A stretch of DNA of 64,000 nt from Fictibacillus sp. BK138 (GCF_004216955.1 NZ_SGXL01000001.1:2197413-2261412), one strand, 5' to 3'; positions 9,069 to 16,495 are shown, numbered from the stretch's first letter. Translations and numbers: made by a program. The notes: generated by a model not told the origin, from the letters alone.

Positions 9069-9800
9069 TTGGAGATAAATCAACGAATTGAAAATTATAT
9101 TGGAGTTATGCGTGATATCCGTAATTCAATCAATGAGCTTCAAGGTGATAGATTCCTAAGTAATCACAAGAAAACTTTACTATTTAGCTTACTAGAAACA
9201 ATGTCTAAAGGAGTTTACGGGGATACTCGTAATAATTACACAAGGTTTGAAAAGTTCATTAATGAGTTTTGTGAGTGGGAAGACGGTAAAAGAATAAGTG
9301 TTCAACAATTGAACCTACTTTTGGAGAAAACAGAAGAACAAGATTATGAGACTTTGAAATATTATGTAAGAGATAAATTATCAAGATACCCCATTTCATC
9401 ACCTGTTCCATTTAAATATGATCCAACACTTGAAGAAATAAAACCTTTTTTGTCCGAGGATAACAACAAAATTAATGACGTGAGAGTAGATTTTTTGTCT
9501 CACATGGGTTTGTTGTGGAAGTTCAGAAACACTTTAGTCCATGAAGCAAGAGGAATTGGAGCACAAGATTTGTTTGACGAAGTAGTTGTGCCACATTATA
9601 TTCATTACACGCAACTAGATAGAGACTCCGACGGTAAAGTAATTAAAAAAAGATATTGGCAAAAATTATACCCATTACAATTCTTTAACTACTTAGTTGA
9701 TAAAGCAATTTCAAATATCGAACCTTACTTAATTCAAAATGAAATTAACCCATTTGAGAAATATAGTTTTGATCCATTGTGGATTGAGGTGAGAAATTAA
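9069..9800 (+). CDS. HEPN-like protein, candidate RNase/toxin
   Basis: The 243-aa, mostly helical product carries RNTLVH at residues 153-158 within FRNTLVHEARG. This is the Rx4H signature of HEPN ribonucleases, including a polar residue after the Arg. The N-terminal half (LLFSLLETMSKGVYG, FEKFINEFCEWEDG) resembles a widespread family of uncharacterised bacterial proteins that I cannot name. The start is TTG, with AGGAGG eight bases upstream. Its stop overlaps the next start as TAATG, so the two are translationally coupled. RNase activity is inferred from the motif only. Confidence 0.65.
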   Translation: MEINQRIENYIGVMRDIRNSINELQGDRFLSNHKKTLLFSLLETMSKGVYGDTRNNYTRFEKFINEFCEWEDGKRISVQQLNLLLEKTEEQDYETLKYYVRDKLSRYPISSPVPFKYDPTLEEIKPFLSEDNNKINDVRVDFLSHMGLLWKFRNTLVHEARGIGAQDLFDEVVVPHYIHYTQLDRDSDGKVIKKRYWQKLYPLQFFNYLVDKAISNIEPYLIQNEINPFEKYSFDPLWIEVRN

Positions 9801-10486
9801 TGAAGACAATTTTAATTGCAATCTTGACAAGTGGAATTACAAGCGGGATTGTTTTAGGCTTATATCGACATTTTTTAAGTAGAAACATTGAAAGTTACAA
9901 AAACACTTTATTGTTTGACCTACAACGAAAGGTTCACGATTTTCAATTATTTGCTGCAAAGAAACATGAGGAATATGCAGATTTGTATAGTACATTACAT
10001 GTGGCAACGGACGAATTATTAAATTTCACAAGTTGGTTTAAAGAATATCCTTCTTTTCAAGGTTACACAGAAAACGAATTAGATAATTATTTAGAGCAAC
10101 ACAACCTTATTCAATCACACAAATTAAGAATAAAATCATTATGGGAAACAGACAAATGGGCAATGCAATCAGAGATACATAAAATTATAGAATGGAATAA
10201 ACGTGCAGAAGCAGATAGATTGAGGTTAATTGCTTACCAAAATTATTCACAATCACTAATTTATCAATCTAAAGAAGTAGCAAAAATTTGTGAAGAGATA
10301 ACACAAAAACATGTGGAACTCATATTAGATTTTGATTTATATAATGACATAGAACCAAATGAAAAGAAGGAAGTTAGAAAAAAGATTGAAACCCATAAAG
10401 AAAGACTCCGTGTTTTACGTGAGGAATTACATAAAGTTATGCATTCAGAATTAACTATTGGGTATTACGAAAAATCTAGTGAATAA
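9800..10486 (+). CDS. Membrane-anchored coiled-coil partner of the HEPN-like protein
   Basis: The 228-aa product has one N-terminal membrane helix (residues about 4-22, ILIAILTSGITSGIVLGLY) followed by long amphipathic helices with heptad character (KKHEEYADLYSTLHVATDEL, and EVRKKIETHKERLRVL near the end). Expected topology is a short outer end with a helical cytosolic body. It overlaps the HEPN-like gene by one base (TAATG), which implies stoichiometric production. It could be an antitoxin-like inhibitor, a membrane tether or a phage-damage sensor. None of these roles is shown by the sequence. Confidence 0.75.
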   Translation: MKTILIAILTSGITSGIVLGLYRHFLSRNIESYKNTLLFDLQRKVHDFQLFAAKKHEEYADLYSTLHVATDELLNFTSWFKEYPSFQGYTENELDNYLEQHNLIQSHKLRIKSLWETDKWAMQSEIHKIIEWNKRAEADRLRLIAYQNYSQSLIYQSKEVAKICEEITQKHVELILDFDLYNDIEPNEKKEVRKKIETHKERLRVLREELHKVMHSELTIGYYEKSSE

Positions 10487-10487
10487 A

Positions 10488-10517
10488 AAGAGAGGAGCCA
10501 TTGTGGTTCCTCTTTGT
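10488..10517 (+). terminator. Possible terminator after the HEPN pair
   Basis: An imperfect stem (AAAGAGAGGAGCC with GGTTCCTCTTT) follows the stop codon closely. It has no good T-run, so termination here is uncertain. Confidence 0.4.
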
Positions 10518-10558
10518 CACGTTTATAGATATTTGTTGTTATATTTAATGAAGGCAAA

Positions 10559-10981
10559 TTAAAAAACCCTTTCCACGGGTTCAATTGTTTCTTCTCTCTT
10601 TTCAACAACCTCTTTTTGTTCTGCTTTCTTTTGGTACCTCATTAACCAAGGATTTTTCTCTATTGCACTATTGGAGATTTTCCTTGGTTCTTTTTTTGTC
10701 TTCTCCACAATGTAATTTTTAGGTTTCTCTTGCTCCGCTAGAATTTCAGAAGCTGATCTCTTTGAAGTTTCTTTTTTCTCAATTGGAGTGGGTGTTTGTA
10801 CTTGTTGTTCAAGGAAGAAGTCTTTTGGGGTTTTTGTTTCTTTCTTTTGAATCAAGTCTCTTTTAGCGGGTTTATATTCCTTTGAAGGTTTTGTGCCTTG
10901 CGGGGATTCAATCGTCTCTTGAGGTCTCTCATAACTCTTGTGAGATACTTGGGAGTGTGTATGTGTTTGCTTCACGTTCAT
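10559..10981 (-). CDS. Lys/Glu-rich low-complexity protein
   Basis: The 140-aa product is rich in Lys, Glu, Pro, Thr and Gln (TKPSKEYKPAKRDL, KKETKTPKDFF) and is probably disordered apart from a short C-terminal helix. No family is recognisable. The ATG at 10981 lies inside the 3' end of the upstream Rep-like gene in another frame (53-bp overlap), so it is either coupled or reached by frameshifting. GGAGAG upstream is a weak ribosome site. It is third in a minus-strand group with the two winged-helix ORFs. Confidence 0.55.
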   Translation of the reverse strand: MNVKQTHTHSQVSHKSYERPQETIESPQGTKPSKEYKPAKRDLIQKKETKTPKDFFLEQQVQTPTPIEKKETSKRSASEILAEQEKPKNYIVEKTKKEPRKISNSAIEKNPWLMRYQKKAEQKEVVEKREETIEPVERVF

Positions 10982-11264
10982 GGTTGAAAATCTTCTCTCC
11001 AGTCTTCTTATGAAGCAATCCACAGTCAACCAATCCTTCCACAACCTTTTGTGCGGTGTTTTTACTCACATTGAGAACCTCACCAATAAAGGCAAAAGGC
11101 ATTTGTCTCTTCTTATGTTTTGCACTCATTATAAAAGCGACAAGATATAATTCTTTGGGACTCTCAATAAGATCAAGCCATTGTGAAGGAAGTTTTATAA
11201 ATGGTTCCTCACAATAGTATAATTCAATGTCAAGGACACCGTTCTCCTCGGTGAATTTAATCAC
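10929..11264 (-). CDS. Winged-helix Rep-like protein, second ORF
   Basis: This 111-aa product starts at GTG, overlapping the preceding ORF by four bases (GTGA). The segment FAFIGEVLNVSKNTAQKVVEGLVDCGLLHKK looks like a winged-helix DNA-binding unit of the kind in Gram-positive plasmid replication initiators and DnaD-like proteins. The end, ANTYTLPSISQEL, also resembles such proteins. With the upstream 74-aa ORF it may be one bipartite initiator acting on the TTTGGTA repeats 0.2-0.6 kb upstream. Replication function is inferred. Confidence 0.55.
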   Translation of the reverse strand: MIKFTEENGVLDIELYYCEEPFIKLPSQWLDLIESPKELYLVAFIMSAKHKKRQMPFAFIGEVLNVSKNTAQKVVEGLVDCGLLHKKTGEKIFNHEREANTYTLPSISQEL

Positions 11265-11485
11265 TTTCTTTTCATGAAAACCTCAAGAAGTTGTTTAATA
11301 ATTTCCTTGTTTTGTCTCGATTTTTTATACAAAATCACTCTCTTTGAAAGAATGTCCACCGAGGTCTCAAGAATACCGTTCGACATATTTCTTTTTCTCA
11401 ATTGAGCGTACAAAAACAATTCTTGCGTTGTAAGTCTGTTCTTATTTTCCGTGTGAAACAAATGGTGATAAATAATAAGTTCCAT
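11261..11485 (-). CDS. Winged-helix Rep-like protein, first ORF
   Basis: The 74-aa product (NRLTTQELFLYAQLRKRN, then GILETSVDILSKRV) resembles the first helix-turn-helix part of a replication-initiator or transcription factor. It has a GGAGAAG ribosome site and overlaps the next ORF by four bases. The lengths 74 and 111 aa together suggest a split two-domain protein rather than two unrelated genes. I saw no single-base change that would obviously rejoin them, because the overlap is itself a normal coupling arrangement. Confidence 0.5.
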   Translation of the reverse strand: MELIIYHHLFHTENKNRLTTQELFLYAQLRKRNMSNGILETSVDILSKRVILYKKSRQNKEIIKQLLEVFMKRK

Positions 11486-11657
11486 TGGTTCTTCTCCTCT
11501 CGTTATCTTTATACCAGTTTCTTTAATACCAGTATTTATTTAATTTAGTTATTGTATTTCTTTTAAATATTAATTTCTTTTATTGTAATTTTTCTGGACG
11601 TTAGTCCAGTAATTTTTATTATCTATTACTTGTTTATCTATTACTTGTTTATCTCCT

Positions 11658-11832
11658 TACCAAATTTGGCTGATTTTATGGCCCTAATTTGGTACATGAA
11701 GGGCAAAAATGTGTCCCTTTTTTGGTACATGAGAGGCTGTTTTTTGTACCTTTTTTGGTATTGGGTATTACATTCAATGAGTAGTTTCATATACCAATTT
11801 CGGTATGACCCTATTTTGGTATTGGGTATGGT
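11658..11832. repeat. Iteron-like TTTGGTA repeats, possible plasmid-type origin
   Basis: TTTGGTA(C/T) occurs on the plus strand at 11688, 11721, 11754 and 11815, with a variant TTTCGGTAT at 11798 and an inverted TACCAAA at 11658. The first three are exactly 33 bp apart. Two copies continue TTGGGTAT and then TATTACATT. The whole 11486-12005 gap is otherwise without a convincing gene. Its position upstream of Rep-like ORFs fits an iteron origin. Confidence 0.5.
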
Positions 11833-12005
11833 ATTACATTATTTCACAAAACTTAGGTGACGGAATCGCAGACAAGGTTTACAACTAACCCTCAACAAGT
11901 CGCCAAATGGACATTTTAGAGTGAAGGTAAAAATATTTGAATTACATTTAGAAACTTGATTTTAATTTGAAAATAAAAAAAAAGGAGGATCATTGAGTTC
12001 AATTT

Positions 12006-12596
12006 TCATTGAACATGTGACCTATCCCTCAACTTGCGGTGAAACGTGGCTTTACTTATTCCCGTTATTGTACAAATCTCTTTTACGGTCTTTCCATTGT
12101 TGTTTCTATTGTCATACAATTCAAAAGCATGTTGGAGACCTTTATTCCTCTCGGTATACTTTGGAGGTCTTCCCTTGTAAACTCCTCGTTGCTTTGCAAG
12201 AGCAATTCCTTCTCTTTGTCTTTCCTTAATCAATGAGAGTTCAAATTCCGCAATCCCGCTCAACATTGTAACCATAAGTTTCCCCATTGAAGTTGAAGTG
12301 TCTAATTTATCTCCCCCCATGTTTAAAACAACAAGTGAAACTCCTTTATCTTCAAGTTCTTCAATGATCGTAAGAGCGTCCTTTGTGGAACGTGCATAGC
12401 GGTCTAGTTTTGAGACAACAATAGAGTCTCCCTCTCTTACCGTGCTCAACAAGGAAAGAAACTCCGTGCGATCCTCCTTGTTCTTACCACTAACCTTCTC
12501 TTTGTATATCTTGCTGCAACCATGCTCCTCAAGAACCTTTAATTGTGCGGTTAAATCTTGACCGCTTGAACTTACCCTTGCATACCCGTATTTCAT
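12006..12596 (-). CDS. Serine recombinase (resolvase/invertase family)
   Basis: This 196-aa protein has the small serine recombinase catalytic domain: GYARVSSSGQDL with nucleophile Ser9, VVSKLDRYARS with the conserved arginines, and EFELSLIKERQREG at the start of the long E helix. A C-terminal helix-turn-helix follows (TVKEICTITGISKATFHRKL). It probably resolves multimers or inverts DNA at a res-like site near its gene, a role typical of plasmids. AGGAGG precedes the ATG. The 850-bp gap upstream could hold the recombination site. Confidence 0.9.
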   Translation of the reverse strand: MKYGYARVSSSGQDLTAQLKVLEEHGCSKIYKEKVSGKNKEDRTEFLSLLSTVREGDSIVVSKLDRYARSTKDALTIIEELEDKGVSLVVLNMGGDKLDTSTSMGKLMVTMLSGIAEFELSLIKERQREGIALAKQRGVYKGRPPKYTERNKGLQHAFELYDNRNNNGKTVKEICTITGISKATFHRKLRDRSHVQ

Positions 12597-13448
12597 TTTG
12601 ATTCCTCCTATTTATTTATGAGACATTCATATGAGACCTTCTAAACCAGACAGTATCAACACTCAAATATTGTGTCAATAGAGTAAAGTCATATGAGACT
12701 CTATATTATGAGTAACACCTTGTGAGTTCTTATGTGACTTACTTATTCAGGCCTGTTATTTAAGCTATTGTGAGACATTTTGTGTCTAATAGGAATTGTA
12801 TTAGAGATCATTGTACAGTACTTTAGGAACTGAATATGAATGGCTCAAATAGAGGACACAAGTCGTTCACAAGGAGTATTTCAAAACACAAAAAAAATAG
12901 AGATAATTAAAAGACCCCCCACCAACCCCCGAGCACCCCGTGTATATCTCCATAACAAGCTATCAAAAATACACACAAAATTTTTAGGCTCGGTATTACA
13001 TTGTGGACTCAAAATTCACATACAAAATTTTTATACTTTGGTATCACATTGTATTAAGACTAAGTTGGCAACACTATATGTATGTGGAAGTGATATGCTT
13101 CCTACGGTTTTTCATTTATTCATGAACCCTTTCGTTATTTGTGATCGAACCTCGAACTTTCTCCCCTTGTGAGGGAACAAGCGACTCAATGGTAAAACAT
13201 TGAGATCAAAAATAACAACTAAATATTACTCTTAGGATTTCTCATTGTATGAGAATAGGAGACTCCGTACACGGGGAGAAATCCCCAAGCGTTCATTCCC
13301 CTTTACACTCTCCTTGTGATTCAATTTGAATTACGGGAGGGAATTTTTTTATTGAAGCTACCAAAAAATACAAACAAAATTTTAAGGTTGAGGAATACAT
13401 TTGAATATAATAAAAGCCACCTCCTAATGGAGACAGCTCTTGAATAAT
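12597..13448. other. Element non-coding region with dispersed repeats
   Basis: No convincing gene is visible. An open plus-strand frame at 12840-13172 lacks a ribosome site and protein-like composition. Three related direct repeats of about 43 bp lie at 12964-13004, 13011-13053 and 13361-13404 (core ACAAAATTTTTA, then GGTATTACATT in varying form). Hairpins include GGGGAGAAATCCCC near 13278-13291. The resolvase promoter and a res or origin site may be here. Confidence 0.6.
13411..13436 (-). terminator. Terminator of the 114-aa gene
   Basis: On the minus strand AGCTGTCTCC pairs, with several G-U pairs, to GGAGGTGGCT around an ATTA loop, followed by TTTTATTA. It lies a few bases past the 13449 stop. 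Confidence 0.55.
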
Positions 13449-13793
13449 TTATTCTAGTGTGCCGACAATTGCTTTTAAACTAATAATTTGTGGGCTGAAG
13501 ATAAAAAGCGTGTCTGAATCAGAATCTAAGAGCATTTCAACTAATTTTTGTACATGGTGTCTTAGTTGGACACTTAGAAGTTTATAAAGAGAAATGTTGT
13601 TCTTTAGGTATTCGTAATACAGGTATGCTTTTCTTTTCATTATTTGAAGTTTAGAATCCAAGTCTTTTAGAACGCTCATATTGTACCTTTTACCATTTGT
13701 CGCTTCGTTAATCTTTTGTTGTAATAACAAAATCATTTTCTCAAGTGTTTCTATGAATCTCTCTGCATTATAAATGCTTCCCAATGTGCTCAT
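13449..13793 (-). CDS. Helical protein of unknown function
   Basis: The 114-aa product is predicted to be almost all helix, with heptad-like stretches (FIETLEKMILLLQQKINEA, LKDLDSKLQIMKRKAYLYYE). I see no known motif, signal peptide or membrane helix. GAGGTGA lies nine bases before the ATG and a terminator-like hairpin follows the stop, which supports it as a real single-gene unit. It lies in the element between the resolvase region and the coiled-coil cargo. Confidence 0.55.
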   Translation of the reverse strand: MSTLGSIYNAERFIETLEKMILLLQQKINEATNGKRYNMSVLKDLDSKLQIMKRKAYLYYEYLKNNISLYKLLSVQLRHHVQKLVEMLLDSDSDTLFIFSPQIISLKAIVGTLE

Positions 13794-14120
13794 TTATATT
13801 TCACCTCATTATTTTGTTAGGAAGTATGGTTTTCCGCTTCCCTCCTTCATTGTTTTAAATTATTTTTTCGACTTCCTGCTTCCATTAAAAAAAATATATT
13901 TCCCTCCACTGTTCCACAAGTTTGAAAGGGTGTAAGGTTCTTATCTTCATAATTACTTTTTCTGATAAATTTATACTAACTCTTTTTCTCATTTCAAAAG
14001 TATCTTTTTTATGTTTTAAAAGTATGCATTTCGTATACAAACAAAGCCTTATTGAATAAGGGTTTCTTGAATGTTTGGTGACTACCTTCATACTACCCAC
14101 ATTGTAATTTTCGTATACAC
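13794..14120. other. Element gap with possible ribbon-helix-helix remnant
   Basis: No well-supported gene is visible. A minus-strand frame around 13885-13992 reads MRKRVSINLSEKVIMKIRTL, which resembles the N-terminus of a ribbon-helix-helix repressor, but it then diverges and stops after 35 residues without a ribosome site. It may be a decayed gene. Confidence 0.35.
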
Positions 14121-14150
14121 AAAAAGAACCAATCTTTTACGATTGGCTCT
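14121..14150 (-). terminator. Terminator of the coiled-coil cargo gene
   Basis: On the minus strand AGAGCCAATC and GATTGGTTCT form a 10-bp stem around a six-base loop, followed by TTTTTG. It lies 38 bases after the stop of the 262-aa gene. Confidence 0.8.
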
Positions 14151-14187
14151 CAAATTCTTGTTTAGCTTTGTATGAAAGTTGGAAATA

Positions 14188-14976
14188 CTATTGGTTTGAT
14201 ACTTTTTCTTCCTTCTCGGTAGACTCAACCAATTTAGGTGTTTCGTTTGCTGCTTCAGGTAAGAATACATTGATAAGTTCTTCGTGTGGAATTAAATCTT
14301 TAACTTCTTCTGGTAAAAAACCAATACCAATAGTAGCTAACGCAGCAGTTGTTTTAGGATACTTTGTTCCCCAACCATGCAGCTTTGTACCAAATGACTT
14401 AATCCAATTTCTTTTATTTAATATTTCAACTTGGATTTTCAATTGTTCCATTTCATCTTTCATTGACCGTACTTCATATTCAAGATTAAATTTGTCGTCT
14501 AATTCTTTTCTTAATTTTTCCTCAAACTCAACCTCAAGTGTTTCTAACCGTTGTTTGAGTAGTTCGCTTTCTTCTTTAGTAAAATATTTTTCTGGTACTT
14601 CATTGAATTTTTCTTCCATTTCTAGAATTTTAGATTTGGTTTCCTCAAATTCTCTTGCAAAAGGCATGTATGTCATTTCTTCCTTTATTGCGTTCACCCA
14701 AACAGTTATTTCTGCTGGGATACTATTTTGATTTTTGATTGTGATTTTTTCATTCATTATGACCTTTCCTGGGGTTCGCTCAATAGTTAATTCAGTATCA
14801 GGTGTTTTTGAAAGGCTGAATGAAAATGTGTATTCTTCAATGTACCTATATGTAATTTTAATGTTAATCTGTAATCCAGAATATACCTCGTTTATTTCTA
14901 TGTCGAAGTCATTATATGAAAAAGAATTATCGTTCAATCTTTCTGTTATTGAAGATAAAAATTTATTTCTGATCAT
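14188..14976 (-). CDS. Coiled-coil cargo protein of unknown function
   Basis: The 262-aa product has three visible parts. Residues about 1-90 are beta-rich (FSFSLSKTPDTELTIERTPG, KVIMNEKITIKNQNS). Residues about 100-190 form a strong coiled coil (KSKILEMEEKFNEV, LKQRLETLEVEFEEKLRKEL). The C-terminal region has a Gly-rich turn (FGTKLHGWGTKYPKTTA) and an acidic tail. No family is recognised. AGGAGG precedes the ATG, and that start overlaps the stop of a 25-codon upstream ORF by four bases (ATGA). A terminator follows. Confidence 0.7.
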   Translation of the reverse strand: MIRNKFLSSITERLNDNSFSYNDFDIEINEVYSGLQINIKITYRYIEEYTFSFSLSKTPDTELTIERTPGKVIMNEKITIKNQNSIPAEITVWVNAIKEEMTYMPFAREFEETKSKILEMEEKFNEVPEKYFTKEESELLKQRLETLEVEFEEKLRKELDDKFNLEYEVRSMKDEMEQLKIQVEILNKRNWIKSFGTKLHGWGTKYPKTTAALATIGIGFLPEEVKDLIPHEELINVFLPEAANETPKLVESTEKEEKVSNQ

Positions 14977-15050
14977 GTTCTACTCCTCCTATTTTCTAAC
15001 AATAATTCTTTTAATTTTTCCTTACTTAACCACGGTCTAGGTTGTGCCAT
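14973..15050 (-). CDS. 25-aa leader peptide coupled to the coiled-coil gene
   Basis: The minus-strand ORF begins MAQPRPWLSKEKLKELLLEN and ends five residues later. GGTGGTG lies before its ATG, and its TGA overlaps the downstream ATG as ATGA. The downstream ribosome site AGGAGG is inside this ORF. Its helical, basic character and the coupling suggest either a regulatory leader peptide or a tiny antitoxin-like partner. It is too short to assign. Confidence 0.5.
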   Translation of the reverse strand: MAQPRPWLSKEKLKELLLENRRSRT

Positions 15051-15157
15051 TAAATCACCACCATTTTTACATATCTAACCATTTTAATATTCGAGAGATT
15101 TTGATAAATCCCTGCAATTTTTGTCATTTTTTCTTTTGTTGAGTTGATTAAACAATA

Positions 15158-15181
15158 AAAAAAACCGCCTAATATAGACGG
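15158..15181 (-). terminator. Terminator of the 269-aa gene
   Basis: On the minus strand ACCGTC and GGCGGT form a short stem with one G-U pair, followed by eight Ts. It lies nine bases after the stop codon. Confidence 0.75.
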
Positions 15182-15189
15182 TAAAATTA

Positions 15190-15999
15190 CTACATGAAAT
15201 TTTGGAATAATGTTAGAAGTTGATCTCCTAATGTATACAATGCGGTTCCTGTTGTCACAACTTCCTTAACATCTTTAACCTTTTCAATTGCAGATTTTAT
15301 AATAACTTTTTTTGGTTTTTCAGATTCAGCTTCTTGAATAGCAGCTTCTAAAAACTCAACAGTTTCTTCTTTATCTGTTGGTGAGATATTTTCATTTTCC
15401 AAAAGAGCTTGAACAAACTTTTGACCAATTTCTTTTAATTCTTTAATATTGGCTTCATTATAAGTTTGATTTGCATTTATAGAACCTTGTCCCTCTGCAT
15501 GATTGAATTGTCCTCTAAACTCATTAAAATTAAATTGATTATTTGTCTTTTTATCTAATCCCATATCTATTGCCATCTCCCCCAAATATGAAACTATATG
15601 GTCAACTAGTGGCTTAACTACTTGATTATGAAAATTATCACACGAGTCTTGAAACTTCTTTCCGTAACCCATTATCAATCCTTCATAACTTATATTATTA
15701 TTTGAGATATAAATTAACAATTGAAAAATAAAAGCAATTTCTTCAGAAGAACGTATAGGTAATTTTATTTGATCGAAGTAACCTCTTTTACTTAAAATTT
15801 CTTCGATATCAAAATCCACACGATTATTTTCAATAATAAATTGATTTATAACAGAACATTCTTCTATAAATATTAAAAATCTATCCAAGTTATCTTTAGC
15901 GTGTTTAAAATCAGAGTTCAAATACCTACTTGCTACTTTTCTAAAATTTAAAGAAATTTTCCTATATTCATTTTCTGAAAGTTTAATCTCTTGATTCAA
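15190..15999 (-). CDS. 269-aa helical protein, unknown function (accessory, possible defence)
   Basis: The N-terminal 1-170 residues are helical (NFRKVASRYLNSDFKHAKDN, EIAFIFQLLIYISNNN). A polar linker with INANQT follows, then a C-terminal helical module (KELKEIGQKFVQALLEN, EETVEFLEAAIQEAES) ending in a hydrophobic helix (VVTTGTALYTLGDQLLTLF). Effector-domain, Asn/Gly linker, helical-tail layouts are known to me from AbiTii-like and related defence proteins, but I cannot confirm membership. The TTG start immediately follows the stop of the zinc-ribbon gene with no gap, so the pair is coupled. Confidence 0.7.
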   Translation of the reverse strand: MNQEIKLSENEYRKISLNFRKVASRYLNSDFKHAKDNLDRFLIFIEECSVINQFIIENNRVDFDIEEILSKRGYFDQIKLPIRSSEEIAFIFQLLIYISNNNISYEGLIMGYGKKFQDSCDNFHNQVVKPLVDHIVSYLGEMAIDMGLDKKTNNQFNFNEFRGQFNHAEGQGSINANQTYNEANIKELKEIGQKFVQALLENENISPTDKEETVEFLEAAIQEAESEKPKKVIIKSAIEKVKDVKEVVTTGTALYTLGDQLLTLFQNFM

Positions 16000-16434
16000 T
16001 TAATTCACCCCACAATACGGACAATAAACATTAGAGAATTTTTGATCCATGTTTATTTTTATTGTCTTGTTACAACAATGTAATTCAACTTGCTCTAAAT
16101 CTTCGTCTTCAGTTAACAACTTTGGTGCTTCTTCTTTTGGCTTTTCCACTCGAAATGATATTGGTGAACCTTTCATTTTTCGGCTAGTCTTTTTTAATGA
16201 ATTAAACATTTCTTGTTGCATGTAATTAAGTGCAATTGTTTGTGCGTGTTCAATTAGGTCACTTGGTAAATATCTTGAACTCTCTCCCACCAATCCACAT
16301 GAGGGGCAAAATAGTTCTAATGTATCTTCAGCTTCAATATCTCCAGCTTGTGCTTTAAAACGTCCCTTACAATGTGGGCACTCAAGTGTGTAAAATCCCA
16401 TACTATCTGTTGGTATACTTATTTTAAAATCCAT
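16000..16434 (-). CDS. Zinc-ribbon protein of unknown function
   Basis: The 144-aa product has an N-terminal zinc ribbon (C19PHC22 and C43PSC46 in LECPHCKG and LFCPSCGLVG) and a second Cys group near the C-terminus (C120-C121 and C138PYC141). This implies one or two structural zinc sites. The middle is helical. The start at 16434 has GGGGGTG eight bases upstream, and the longer in-frame alternative at 16509 does not. Weak promoter-like boxes (TTGTCC, 18 bases, TTATAT) lie upstream. It is followed without a gap by the 269-aa gene. Confidence 0.7.
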   Translation of the reverse strand: MDFKISIPTDSMGFYTLECPHCKGRFKAQAGDIEAEDTLELFCPSCGLVGESSRYLPSDLIEHAQTIALNYMQQEMFNSLKKTSRKMKGSPISFRVEKPKEEAPKLLTEDEDLEQVELHCCNKTIKINMDQKFSNVYCPYCGVN

Positions 16435-16495
16435 GATATGCACACCCCCATCTGATAGGTTAAATATAACATACTTTGTTAAAATTTGGACAATT

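Noticed and set aside
10929-11044. Frameshift joining the 111-aa Rep-like ORF to the Lys/Glu-rich ORF
   Set aside because: The 111-aa ORF ends naturally and the downstream ORF has its own ATG inside the overlap. No slippery sequence was evident.
12840-13172. 110-aa plus-strand open frame in the island
   Set aside because: It has no ribosome site, crosses direct repeats, and its composition does not look like a protein.
13125-13215. tRNA-like look: TCGAACC, CCCTTGTGAGGG and CTCAATGGTAAAAC in the island gap
   Set aside because: The pieces resemble T, anticodon and D arms, but no acceptor or T-stem pairing forms on either strand. I could not fold a tRNA.
13885-14100. 71-aa minus-strand open frame
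   Set aside because: There is no ribosome site for any start. Only about 20 residues (from 13992) resemble a ribbon-helix-helix protein, so I treat it as a possible remnant, not a gene.
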